Assembly (NCBI RefSeq): GCF_904849725.1 | Contig: NC_058520.1 | Coordinates: 347,073,670-347,137,669, forward strand | DNA: 64,000 nt | Source of the DNA: Hordeum vulgare subsp. vulgare | Lineage: Eukaryota > Streptophyta > Magnoliopsida > Poales > Poaceae | Direction of reading: 5' to 3' | Shown: piece after piece, positions 44,397 to 56,800 of the stretch | Position numbering within the stretch: position 1 is the first letter of the stretch | Layout: each line of letters begins with the position of its first letter | Notes under the pieces: model-generated | What the model was told of the DNA's origin: nothing | The model's input: the letters and a program-made list of their open reading frames with translations, nothing else | Databases searched by the model: none | Made by a program: the position numbers and the translations under genes

Positions 44397-45660
44397 GTGG
44401 CATCATGAGCTAGATTCATGCGTAGATGTCTTCTCGAGTAGAACACAAAAGTTTTTGTCGGCGGTGATGTGCGTTTTTCTGCCCTCCTTAGTCTTTTCTT
44501 GATTCCGCGGTATTGTTGGATCGAAGTGGCTCGGACCGACATTACTCGTACGCTTACGAGAGACTGGTTTCATCGCTACGAGTAACTCCGTTGCTCAAAG
44601 ATGACCGGCGAGTGTCGGTTTCTCCAACTTTAGTTGAATCGGATTTGACTGAGGTGGTCCTTGGATGAGCTTAAATAGCAATTAATATATCTCCATTGTG
44701 GTGTTTGCGTAAGTAAGATGCGATCCTACTAGATACCCATGGTCACCACGTAAAACATGCAACAACAATTAGAGGACGTCTAACTTGTTTTTGCAGGGTA
44801 TGCTTTTGATGTGATATGGCCAATGATGTGATGTGATATATTGGATGTATGAGATGATCATGTTGTAATAGTTAATATCGACTTGCACGTCGATGGTACG
44901 GCAACCGGCAGGAGCCATAGGGTTGTCTTTAAACTAACGTTTGTGCTTGCAGATGAGTTTACTATATTGCTAGGACGTAGCTTTAGTAGTAATAGCATGA
45001 GTAGCATGACAACCCCAATGGCGACACGTTGATGGAGATCATGATGATGGAGATCATGGTGTGACGCCGGTGACAAGAAGATCGTGCCGGTGCTTTGTGA
45101 TGGAGATCAAGAAGCACATGATGATGGCCATATCATGTCACTTACGAATTGCATGTGATGTTAATCCTTTATGCACCTTATCTTTCTTAGAACGACGGTA
45201 GCATTATGAGGTGATCTCTCACTATAATTTCAAGACGAAATTGTGCTCACCCCGACTGTGCACCGTTGCGACAGTTCTTTGTTTCGAGACACCACGTGAT
45301 GATCGGGTGTGATAGACTCAACGTTCACATACAACGGGTGCAAAACAGTTGCACATGCGGAACACTCGGGTTAAGCTTGACGAGCCTAGCATGTGCAGAC
45401 ATGGCCTCGGAACACATGAGACCGAAAGGTCGAGCATGAATCGTATAATTAATATGATTAGCATAGAGATGCTTACCACTCAAACTATTCTCGACTCACG
45501 TGATGATCGGACTGGAGATAGTGGATTTGGATCATGTACCACTCAAATGACTAGAGAGATGTACTTTTTGAGTGGGAGTTCTTAAGTAATATGATTAATT
45601 GAACTAATTGTCATGAACATAGTCTAATGGTCTTTGAGAATTGTGATGTAGCTTGTGCTA
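44397..45660 (+). other. Angela-2 PBS region and untranslated leader
   Basis: Starts GTGGCATCATGAGCTAG after the LTR; homologous throughout to the Angela-1 leader. No supported coding frame. Confidence 0.7.
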
Positions 45661-46440
45661 TAGCTCTATTGTTTTTATATGTTCCTAGAGAAAATTTAGT
45701 TGAAAGTTGATAGTAGCAAACTTTGCAGACTGAGTCTGTAAAACCGAGGATTGTCCTCATTGCTGCGCAGAAGGCTTGTGTCCTTAATGCACCACTCGGT
45801 GTGCTGCGCCTCGAGCGTCATTTGTAGATGTTGTGAACATCCGACATACACGTTTCTGATGACTAGACGATAGTTCAGTACAAAATACTTGATGGCTTAG
45901 AAGCAAGGCGCCGAAGACGTTTTGAAACGTCACGGAACATAAGAGATGTTCTAAAGAGATGAAATTGTGATTTCATGCTTGTGCCCTTGTTAAGAGGTAT
46001 GAGACCTCCGACAAGATTCTTTGTCCATGAAGTAAAGGAGAAAATATCAATCGTTGAGTGTGTGCTCAGATTATCTGAGTACGACAATCGCTTGAATCAA
46101 GTGGGAGTTGATCTTCCAGATAAGATAGTGATGGTTCTCCAAAGTCACTGCCACCAAGCTGTGAGAGCTTCGTGATGAACTATAACATATCAAGGATAGA
46201 TACAATGATCCTTGAGCGATTCGCGATGTTTGACACTGCGAAAGTAGAAATCAAGAAGGAGCATCAATAGTTCATGGTTAGTAAAGCCACTAAGTTTCGA
46301 GAAAGGCAAGGGCTAGAAGGGATACTTCGTGAAACGGCAAAGCAGTTGCTGCACTAATGAAGAGACCCGAGATTAAACCCAAGCCCAGGACTAACTTCTT
46401 CTGTTATGAGGGGAACGGTCACTGAGGCGAAGCAACTCTA
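45661..46440 (+). pseudogene. Angela-2 gag remnant
   Basis: No start ATG with the family sequence is left. Recognisable pieces: EFVPREN-like start, SIVECVLRLSEYDNRLNQVG (about 46047-46106) and a damaged zinc knuckle FCYEGNGH followed by a stop (about 46400-46424). Frame changes occur every 100-200 bases. Confidence 0.75.
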
Positions 46441-49310
46441 GATACTTGGTAGATAAGAAAGCTGGCAAAAGTCGAAAGAAGTATATTTGATATACATGAT
46501 GTTGATGTGTACTTTACTAGTACTCGTAGTAGCACGAGGGTATTGGATACCGGTTCGGTTGCTAAGTGATTAGTAACACGAAATGAAAGCTACGACATAA
46601 ACGGAGACTTGCTAAAGGCGAGGTGACGATACGTGTTGGAAGTGTTTCCAAGGTTGATATGATCAAACATCACACACTCCCTCTACCATCGGGATTGGTG
46701 TTAAACCTAAATAATTGTTATTTGGTGCTTGCGTTAAGCATGAACATGATTGGATCGTGTTTATTGCAATACGATTATTCATTTAAAGAGAATAATGGTT
46801 ACTCTATTTGCTTGAATAATCACATTCAATGGTTTATTGAATCTCGATCGTAGTGTTACACATGTTCATGATATTGGTGCCAAAAGATACGAGGTAATGA
46901 TGATAGTACCACTTACTAGTGGCACTGCCGCTTGAGTCATGTTGGTATAAATTGCATGAAGAGGCTCCATGCTGATGGATCTTTATACTCACTTGATTTT
47001 GAATCACTAGTGACATGCAAATCATACCACATGAGCAAGGCCTTGTTTTCATTGAGATGAAACAAGATAGTAACTTGTTGGAAGTGATACATTTTGATGT
47101 ATGCAGTCCAATGGGTGCTGAGGCACGCAGTGGATATCATTATGTTCTTACTTCAATGATGATTTGAGTAGAGACAAGAGTATTTACTTAATGAATCACA
47201 AGTCTGAAATATTGAAAAGTTCAATTCTGTTTCGGGAGTGAAGTTCGTCGTAACAAGAGGATAAACTGTCTACGATATGATCATAGAAATGAATATCTGA
47301 GTTACGAGTTTTGGTACGCAGTTAAGACAATGTGGAAATTGTTTCGCAGTTCATGCCACCTGGAACATCATAGTGTGATGATGTGTCTGAACGTCATAGC
47401 CACGCACTATTTGGTATGGTGCATGCTATGATGTCTCTTATCGAATTACCACTATCGTTTATGGGTTATGCGCTAGAGACAACCGCATTCACTTTAAATA
47501 GGGCACCGCGTATTTCCGTTCAGATGTCACAGTATAGACTGAGGTTTAGGGAAATCTAAACTGTCGTTTCTTGAAAGTTCGGGGCTTCGACACTTATGTG
47601 AAAAAGTTTTAGTCTGATAAGCTTGAACCCAAAGCGGATAAATGCATCTTCATAGGATATTCAAAACAGTTGGGTACATCTCCTATCTCAGATCCGAAAG
47701 CAAAGTGTTTGTTTCTAGAAACGGATCCTTTCTCGAGGAAAGGTTTCTCTCGAAAGAATTGAGTGGGAGGGTGGTAGAACTTGATGAGGTTATTGAACCA
47801 TCACTTCAACCAGTGTGTAGCAGGGCGCAGGAAGTTGTCCTTGTGGCGCCTACACCAATTGAAGTGAAAGCTGATGATGGTGATCATCGAGCATCGGATC
47901 AAGTTACTAGAAGCCTCGTAGGTTGACAAGATCGCGTACTACTGCAGAGTGGTACGGTAACCCTGTCTTGGAGGTCATGTTGTTGAGCAACAGTGAACGT
48001 ACAAGTTATGGAGAAAGCAATGGTGGGCCTGGATTCCGACAAATGGCTGGAAGCCATGAAATCCGAGAGAGGATCCATGTATGAAAACAAAGTGTAGACT
48101 TTGTAAGAACTACTTGATGGTCATAGGACTATTGAGTAAAGATGGATCTTTAAAAGCAAGACAGACGATGATGGTGATAAGTCACTATTAAGAAAAGCTC
48201 GACTTGTCGCAAAGATGTTTCCGACAAGATCAAACAGTTGACTATGATGAGACTTTCTCACTCGTAGCGATGCTAAAAGTCTGTTATAATTATGTTAGTA
48301 GTTGCTGCATTATTTATGAAATATTGCACATAGGACGTCAAAACATTGTTTCCTCGACGGTTTCCTTGAGCAAACATTGTATGTGATACAACCAGGAGGT
48401 TTTATCGATCCTAAAGATACTAGCAAGTATGCAAGTTCCAGCTATCCTTCAATGGACTGGTGCAAGCATCTCGGAGTTGGAATATACACTTTGATGAGAT
48501 GATCAAAGATTTTGGGTTTGTACAAGGTTTATGAGAAACTTGAATTTCCAAAGAAGTGAGTGTGAGCACTATAGAATTTCTGATAAGTATATGTGGTTGA
48601 CATATTGTGGATCAGAAGTAATGTAGAATTTCTGTAAAGCATACAAGGTTGTTTGAAAGGACTTTTCAAAGGAGTACCTGGATTGCGCTACTTGAACGTT
48701 GAGCATCAAAGATCTATGGAGATAGATCGAAAGCGCTTAATAGAAGTTTCAACAAGATGCATGCCTTGACAAGTTTTTAAAGGAGTTCAAAATAGATCAG
48801 CAAAGAAGGAGTTCTTGGTTGCGTTGTGAGGTGTCAATTTGAGTAAGACTCAAAACCCGACCCCGGCAGAATAAAGAGAATAAACGAAGGTCGTCTTCTA
48901 TGCCTTGGCCGTTGAATCTGAAGTATGCCATGCTGGGTACGGCACCTGATGTGTGCCTTGACTCAAAGTCTGTTGAGAGGTACAAAGAGTGATCCATGAT
49001 TGAATCACTAGCAGCGGTCAAAATTTATCCTTAGTAACTGAAGGACTAAGGATTTTTTCTCGATTATGGAGGTGGTTAAAAAGTTTGTCGTGAAGGGTTA
49101 CGTCGATTCTAGCTTTGACACTAATATGAATAACTATGAGTAGTGAAACGGATTCGTATAGTAGAGTAGATATTTGGAGTATTTCCGAATAGCACATAGT
49201 AGCACCATCTATAAGATGACATAAAGATTTGTAAAGAACACACGGATCTGAAAGTTTCAGAACCGTTGACTAAAACCTCTCTCACGAGCAAGACGTGATC
49301 AGACACCATA
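46441..49310 (+). pseudogene. Angela-2 pol remnant (protease, integrase, RT, RNase H)
   Basis: DNA-level similarity to Angela-1 pol is continuous, but the reading is in many short pieces. Landmarks: 'tattggataccggttcggttgc' (protease site, about 46540), 'ggcactgccgcttgagtcatgttggt' (GAG-pre-integrase, about 46920), 'gcatgctatgatgtctct' (integrase, about 47420), the 'gttgggtacatctcctatctcag' RT entry (about 47668), 'ggtgcaagcatctcggagttgg' (about 48459) and the damaged YVDD area (about 48590). The RNase H part near 48700-49300 is largely lost. It cannot code for any enzyme. Confidence 0.8.
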
Positions 49311-49375
49311 ACTATATGGGTGTTGGATTCGTTGGAATCACATTGTCATGTGAACTAGATTATTGACTCTAGTGC

Positions 49376-49386
49376 AAGTGGGAGAC
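49376..49386 (+). promoter_or_regulatory. Angela-2 polypurine tract
   Basis: AAGTGGGAGAC immediately before the 3' LTR, the usual plus-strand primer of BARE-1-type elements. Confidence 0.88.
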
Positions 49387-51199
49387 TGTTGGAAATATGC
49401 CCTAGAGGCAATAATAAATTAGTTATTATTATATTTCTTTGTTCATGATAATCGTTTATTATCCATGCTATAATTGTATTGATTGGAAACACAGTGCATG
49501 TGTGGATACATAGACAAAACACTGTCCCTAGTAGGCCTCTAGTTGACTAGCTCGTTGATCAAAGATGCTCAAGGTTTCCTGACCATAGGCAAGTGTTGTC
49601 ACTTGATAACGGGATCACATCATTAGCAGAACCATGTGATGGACTAGACCCAAACTAATAGACGTAGCATATTGATCGTGTCATTTTGTTGCTACTGTTT
49701 TCTGCGTGTCAAGTATTTGTTCCTGTGACCATGAGAACATATAACTCACTGACACCGGAGGAATGCTTTGTGTGTATCAAACGTCGCAACGTAACCGGGT
49801 GACTATAAAGATGCTCTACAGGTATCTCCGAAGGTGTTCGTTGAGTTAGTATGGATCGACACTGGGATTTGTCACTCCGTGTGATGGAGAGGTATCTCGG
49901 GGCCCACTCGGTAATACAACATCACACACAAGCCTTGCAAGCAATATGACTTGTTGTAAGTTGCGGGATCTTGTATTACGGAACGAGTAAAGAGACTTGC
50001 CGGTAAACGAGATTGAAATAGGTATGCGGATACTGACGATCGAATCTCGGGCAAGTAACATACTGAAGGACAAAGGGAATGACATACGGGATTGTATGAA
50101 TCCTTGACACTGAGGTTCAACCGATAAGATCTTCGGAGAATATGTAGGATCCAATATGGGCATCCAGGTCCCGCTATTGGATATTGACCGAGGAGTCACT
50201 CGGGTCATGTCTACATAGTTCTCGAACCCGCAGGGTCTGCACACTTAAGGTTCGACGTTGTTTTATGCGTATTTGAGTTATATGGTTGGTTACCGAATGT
50301 TGTTCGGAGTCCCGGATGAGATCCAGGACGTCACGAGGAGCTCCGGAATGGTCCGGAGGTAAAGATTGATATATAGGAAGTCCTGTTTTGGTCACCGGAA
50401 AAGTTTCGGGCTCATCGGTAGTGTACCGGGAGTGCCGGGAGGGGCGCCAGGGACCATCGGGAGGGGTGTCACGCCCCAAGGGGTCTCATGGGAAATGGGA
50501 ATAGATAAACCAGCCCCTAGTGGGCTGGAATAAGTTCCCACTAAGGCCCATAAGGTTTGAGAAAGAAAAAACACAAGGTGGAAAGAGTTTCCAAGTGGGA
50601 AGGTGGAATCCTACTCCAAGTAGGATTGGAGTAGGACTCCTCCACCTCCAATTTCGGCCAAACTTTGAGCGTTTGAGGCTGCCTCTTTCCTCCCCCTCCC
50701 TCCTATATATACTGAGGTATTAGGGCTGATTTGAGACAACTTTTGCCACGGCAGCCCGACCACATACCTCCACGGTTTTTCCTCTAGATCGCGTTTCTGC
50801 GGAGCTCGGGCGGAGCCCTGCTGAGATTAGATCACCACCAACCTCCGGAGCGCCGTCATGCTGCCGGATAACTCATCTACCTCTCCGTCTCGCTTGCTGG
50901 ATCAAGAAGGCCAAGATCATCGTCGAGTTGTACGTGTGCTGAACACGGAGGTGCCGTCCGTTCGGCACTAGATCGGAGCGGATCGTGGGACGGATCGCGG
51001 GACGGTTCGTGGGACGGTTCGCGGCGCGGATCGAGGGACGTGAGGACGTTCCACTACATCAACCGCGTTCACTAACGCTTCTGTTGTGCGATCTACGAGG
51101 GTACATAGATCGGAAATCCCCTCTCGTAGATGGACATCACCATGATAGGTCTTTGTGCGCGTAGGAAATTTTTTGTTTCCCATGCGACGTTCCCCAACA
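49387..51199 (+). repeat. Angela-2 3' LTR
   Basis: 1813 bp. By eye about 97% identical to the 5' LTR over the first ~290 bases and similarly close elsewhere. TATA at about 50703-50711. Confidence 0.92.
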
Positions 51200-51944
51200 G
51201 ATATTTCATTAGTTGAACCTCAATGTCAAGGATCCTATCAATCCCATATGTTGTTCCCTTTGTCCTTCGGTATGTTACTTGCCCGAGATTCGATCGTCGG
51301 TATCTCCATACCTAGTTCAACCTCGTTATCGGCAAGTCTCTTTACTCGTTCCGTAATACAAGATACCATGACTAACCCCTTAGCCATATTGCTTGCAAGC
51401 TTATTGCGATGTTGTATTGCCGAGTGGGCCCAGAGATACCTCTCCGTCACACAGAGTGACAAATCTTAGTATCGATCCATGCCAACCCAACATACACCCT
51501 CGGAGATACCTGTGGAGCACCTTTATAGTCACCCAATTATGTTGTGACATTTGATACACATAAAGCATTCCTCGAGTGTCCGGGAGTTGCATGATCTCAT
51601 GGTCATAGGAAGAGATACTTTGACGTGTAGAAAACAATAGCAGTAAACTGACACGATCATATGCTACATTTATAGTTTGGGTCTTGTCCATGGCATCATT
51701 CTCCTAATGATGTGGTCCCATTATCGAATGACAACTCATTTCCATGGTGAGGAAGCCTTGACCATCTTTGATCAACGAGCTAGTCCATTAGAGACTTACT
51801 AGGGAAAGTGTGTTGTCTATGTATCCAGACATGTATTTTAGTTTCCAATCAATACAATTCTAGCATGGATAATAAACGATTATCTTAAAAAAGCAAATAT
51901 AATAATAACTATTTTATTATTGCCTCTAGGGCATATTTCCAACA
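51200..51944 (-). repeat. Copia-A LTR, outer end fragment
   Basis: Completes the minus-strand LTR; its plus-strand end GGGCATATTTCCAACA (51944) is the complement of the Angela LTR start. Followed by cactc, the probable TSD of Copia-A. Confidence 0.9.
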
Positions 51945-53363
51945 CACTCGAGCAAGCCGTGCCCCAACCGCTGCATGAGTCGTCGCCGTCGCCAATTTAG
52001 TCCACCCCGGGCACTGCCGCTTTTTCCATTGGATGCGGACGAGCGAGAGCGTCTTGTAGTCACTCTCAGGCGTGGATTTGGTCACCGGAGGACCAAATCC
52101 GAGTCATCCGCCGCGTGTGGTGCTACCGGCGGCTAAACGCTCGCGGGTCTAACCCCATTGACTAGGGATTTGACCTTGCTGGGTCAATGACATTTGGGGC
52201 CTGGCCCTTGACTAAATGCAATTAGAATAATTTTAATTAATTAAGTTAATTAACCTAAACAATCATAGACACGTGGAACCAATCACCGGATTGATCACCT
52301 AATGAACTAATTAAATAATCTAAATATGTTTAACTATTTGGGGCACTGACTAGTGGGACCCACTCGTAAGGTTTGACTTGGCAAGGTCGGCTGATGTGCT
52401 GATGTAGTGCTGATGAAATACTAAAGCGTTAGCTCCTTTCTGGAATTAAAATAAATCTTAAATGATTTATCTATTTTAGAAAATTGATGTAAATGTTAAA
52501 CATAGAATGGACATAATTATTAAAATAAATCTTGAAATTTTAAACTTTAATGTAGGACTTGGACATAATTATTATAGGAATTTTAGAAATGGTTTAAGAT
52601 TTTTACTAAATTACAACACAGATGAATTAAATAGAAAACATAAACAATAAATAGAAAAGAGAGGAAAGAACTTACATAGTGCTCACCTGGCCTAGCCCAC
52701 CCACAAGGGGCAGCACTATCATCCTCCTCTTGCCACTAGGTAGAGGGAAAGGAGGGCACGACATGCATCCGAGGCCTCCACGCCGGTAGGTGCCTGTGTG
52801 CCTCCCCAGGCTAGCGAGGCGATGGGGATGAGACCCCAGCTTTCGTCTGGATCCCCTCCTCCTCACCATTCCTCCCCCTAGCTTCTCCCTCGCCCCTGCA
52901 TCGCCATGGCCGAGGCGAACGCAAGATCGCCACCATGAAACCCTCAACCAACGCCTTTACCTTTCCCTATTTGTGTGTCCATCGGATCCATACTGTCTCC
53001 GCAAAGATCTCCATGAAAGCACGCGATCCCGGACGCCCTGCATCCTCGCCCTCGACCTCTTCTTCCCCGGCACGGTTGACGGATTGTCGTCGTGTATTCG
53101 CCAAATTCAGGCCATCCCAAAGCCCGTCGACCAGCTCATCGTCCTCCATGTGAGGTCCCCTTGCTCTCCCCCTAGCCCCGTGGTCTGTCGCTTGCTGTAG
53201 CGTCGTTCTCCGCCATGACAGAAGTTTGTTGTCCACCATGGCCGACGAGGCCCTTGCCCTAAGCACCTTCACTCAGTCTAGTGGCACCAATGTCGTGCTG
53301 ATCTTTGTAGGAGCCCGTAGAACGCTTTGTTCGACCCCCTAATGCTCTGCAGCCTCGTGCCGA
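51945..53363. other. Unrecognised flank between Copia-A and the gypsy-like element
   Basis: About 1.4 kb. 51945-52140 is GC-rich, 52190-52680 AT-rich with a 'ttaattaattaagttaattaac' palindromic stretch, 52690-53340 GC/CT-rich. Open frames such as 52967-53272 minus have no recognisable motif. The alternation of AT-rich and CT-rich parts resembles the inside of the long LTRs further right, so this may be a fragment of another large LTR. I cannot support a gene. Confidence 0.4.
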
Positions 53364-53809
53364 TGTCAAAACCAGCGGATCTCGGGTGGGGGGTCCTGAA
53401 CTGTGGACCTTGGATCGATGGGTTGCAGGAGATGAATGGGACATGGTTTTACGCATGTTCGGGCCCTCTTGAGCAGGTAAAACCCTACGTCCTACTTGAT
53501 TATATTGATGGAGTATGAGGATTACAGAGTTGATCTACCTCGAGATCGTACGAGCTAAACCGTATATGAATCAACTTGTCTATGCGGATGAAACCATGTG
53601 GTTTATATAGACACTAGGGGTCCCTAGGGTTACACACAACCGACGTTTAGTCGGGGGCGGAGGTGCCGACCTAGACTACTAAACTTGGATGATACGCCAG
53701 TCTTTGGAGCTTTCCTTCTTGAATACGAAATCGTCATGTAGTCTGGTCTTTGAAAATATGTCCCATGCGGTCGACCTGTAGAATATGGGCCGACCATCCG
53801 AGGACTCGT
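53364..53809 (+). repeat. Gypsy-like element, 5' LTR, left piece
   Basis: TGTCAAAACC..., with 'gttcgggccctcttgagcaggtaaaaccctac' and 'ggtttatatagacac' (TATA at about 53591-53598). It is cut by the solo LTR; the last 18 bases of the LTR follow at 57948-57965. 53805-53809 (ctcgt) is the left TSD of the inserted LTR. Confidence 0.8.
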
Positions 53810-56800
53810 TGTGGGGACCCCGACTTATGAGTCGAGATCGCCGAATGAACGTGCTCAGTGATCCCAGAGATCAATGCTCACCGAATACACATATGGTAAA
53901 TATTAAGAGTCTTACATCCAAGTACCGAAATATTACAACACATGACCAATAAGGTCAAGTTCACAAGGTAGGGCCTATAAGTCCAAATCACACTGATACA
54001 ACTAGTAGCAGAAATCTTAGGGCTAAGCGGGTTCCCATGCCATCAGCCTACACCAACAGGCATTCTGACTGGGAAGCGTCCTAGTTCACAGGGTCATCTT
54101 CGATGACGTACTCTTCTCCAAACTCCGGTCCTTCCATGTCTGGTCAATAATATAACCAGTGGAAAGCCAATGAGTACTTTGAATGTACTCGCAAACAGCC
54201 CATGATATGAATAATGCAGTTGGTATGGGAACAAGTAATATGCAGTTTCGGTGGATAGTAGCTTAACTGTAAATAAACATGTTTATGGATGTGCAACATA
54301 AGCTAGATGGTATTTAGAAGAACAAGTTACATATATCAATATATCTGTTATGGGTTGAACACTCTGGTTCACCCAATATGCCAAGTCACCAAACTTGGTC
54401 ATATCCACTCCTTCTCATATAACACCATAAAACAAACACACACTTGGTTTATGCGGAAATGACTGGACATAGTTTAAGAAGCACCACCCAACTGGCCTTG
54501 ACCGTGGACACAGCTATTTGAATAGTTTGACACTCTACAGAGGTTGTACACTATGCCCACGAGATCCGGGAAACTTCTATGTCATCCATGACTCGCGGTA
54601 TATAACATACCCGAGGTAAGTACCTGATCAATGCCTTTCCCCTGACAATACTAGACAAAGATGTCTGCTCGATTGGTACCCATCCCACATGATGTACGTC
54701 TTATGAGCACCGACTCTGGACAATATCATTAATGCGGGGACCAGTGTGCCCGAAACACGTAAAAACGGCATAGTCGTCCTACCTGGCACGACCCCATCAC
54801 GAGAGTGACCACACATCACTCCCGCCACTAGTAATGTGGTTCTTTGCTAGCACCGACTAGAGTAATCAACAAGGCCCCGTCCCATAAAGGGGTAACATGG
54901 TCGCACATGTTAGGTTGGGACGGTCGACACATCATAAATCTAATCCCATTTCCGAAATCACTCGCACCAAAATACACCTGGTGCACCACTTCTCCAAAAG
55001 TGGCCACCTATCTTATCGTCACCCTCGGGGATTAGTGGCACCCGAAGGGGTTTTCATAAACCTTTGATTTATACCATGATCATGCTCATGCTACTAATAT
55101 TCTTAGCTTTACTTGTCAACATGATATTAGCGTGACCCTCATAGGTGGTAGGATATTGCTCAAAATGCAAGTGCTCCGGAGGAGCTATCGGTAACATCAC
55201 TTTAATGATTTACCGAATCTTATGATCACATGCAACAGAAATATTTGCTCTACTAGCATGCAATATTGTAATAGCTCAGACATGGTCAAAGGGCTGCTTG
55301 CCTTGATCAGCTAAGTATCCGAGGTCTTCGGGGTCTTCAAGTCCAACTCCTTCGTCAAACGTGGTTTCTATCATAGTGATAAATAAAAAGCAATAAGTAG
55401 CTCACTCAAAAACGGATCACAAAGTCACTTTAAAAATGTTTTTTAATTCTGATAAATCCATATTGTTATTTTAAAAATATTTGTGTGGTTTTAGTGAAAG
55501 GACTATTTTTAAAATCAATTTAATAGAAGCAAAACTATTCCAAATAGCATTTTTTATTATTATAAAACAAAAAAGTTGTCCTAAAAATTTGTGTAAAGGT
55601 TGTGTTAAATACTACTCATTTTTAGAAGAATAATGGTGGAATAATCATTAATTTTCACTTGTTAAATCTTTTTATAAAATCTTTTAAAACAGAGTTTAAA
55701 AAAGAAAAGGGGGCAACAGCCCAGTTGGCCAGCCAGCCAGCCTGCCCAGGCGCGCGCACCGCCAGGTTCAAACCTGATGCGTGCGCCCTGCGGTTAGCGG
55801 CTACGGGGCGCGAGGGAGGGGTGGATGGGCCACTCACAAGTGGGGCACACCTGTCGGGGTCATCTTCCACCTCTGGATAGACAGGAAGGGAGGAACGTCG
55901 GCGTGGCTAACGACGTCCTCAGGCCCTAACAACGGCGGGAATGGGTCAGACTCGTCGTGGCCTACCTGCTGGTGGTTGAGTCGACAACGGGGGAGGGGAG
56001 GTCCTGGTTCACCGATAACGAGGTGGCCGTAACGGAGTGGTTTCTGTCGACGGTGGGGATGGTGGCTAATGAAATCGATCGGGGAAGTGAGGGGAAAGGT
56101 TCCTAGGGTCACGGTGAGTGCGTAGGAGGGCAGAGAGGCGCGAGAACCACCGTGTAGCCGGAGATCGACCGGAGCTCCAAGGCGGAGGGGCCTCAGTCGA
56201 TCTCGAGCACCGGGGCTCTTCTTGCTCGAGGGGGTGGCTAGGGAGACGATTGGGTTCTAGGTGGAGTGGAGTGAGGGGTGCTGGAGCGAGGGGGGCTACT
56301 TATAGGCCCGCGACAATGCACCAGGCGGGAAACGCTGGTGGTTTCACCGTGGCGCGCACGGGGGCACAGAGAGAGGTTGGGGTCGAAACCATGGTCTCAA
56401 GACGTGGTTTTGGACCTCTGAGCTCACTGCGAGAGAGGGGGAGTGAGGAGTGGCGCACCTACGTGGCCGCGCTCCTGTGGCCGAAACTAGTGTGTGCGGG
56501 CACGCATCGCACCGGCCCTCAGCGCGGAAAGGATGGGCCCTGCGGGCTACCTGATGAAGTGGAGTTGTCGGGGGAGAGGACGGACACAGTGGGGAGGCTC
56601 GAACTGGCCGTGGGAGGAGCCCCCACCTCGGTTGCTCCCTGTAGAATGCCCAGAGTGCAGCTTTGCCATGCCACGGCATGCTGACATGCTTTGGGGCGCC
56701 TTGGACGCATATGGCATGTCCTGGGCCCTTGCTTGGAGATGCCTAGTCGTTTGAATACCGTGGAAGCATCTGCTAGTCAAAGGTGGGGTGGTAAACACAT

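Larger units (their letters stand above)
42601..51199 (+). mobile_element. Angela-2: second Angela-type Copia element in the same Copia-A LTR
   Basis: 8599 bp with exact TSD gatat (42596-42600, 51200-51204). Both LTRs complete, PBS-like region and polypurine tract AAGTGGGAGAC (49376-49386) present. The internal region keeps the Copia domain order but with very many indels and stops, far more than the difference between its LTRs. Confidence 0.92.
19989..51944 (-). mobile_element. Copia-A: minus-strand BARE-1/WIS/Angela-type element, host of four insertions
   Basis: Pieces that belong to it: gag start and leader (19989-21392) and LTR fragments 21393-21547, 31389-32240, 42569-42600 and 51200-51944. 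When read on the minus strand in that reverse order they form one LTR of about 1.8 kb from TGTTGGAAATATGCCC (51944) to CCCCAACA (21393). Each gap is an inserted element with an exact TSD. The flank 51945-51949 (cactc) is the expected TSD on this side. It is the oldest element of this block. Confidence 0.88.

Noticed and set aside
52967..53272. 101-codon minus-strand frame in the unassigned flank
   Set aside because: Low-complexity composition (Arg/Gly/Glu), no motif, no supporting splice or promoter signal.
56118..56684. 188-codon open frame in long LTR copy A
   Set aside because: In a GC-rich part of a non-coding LTR; copy B does not keep the frame and no domain is seen.
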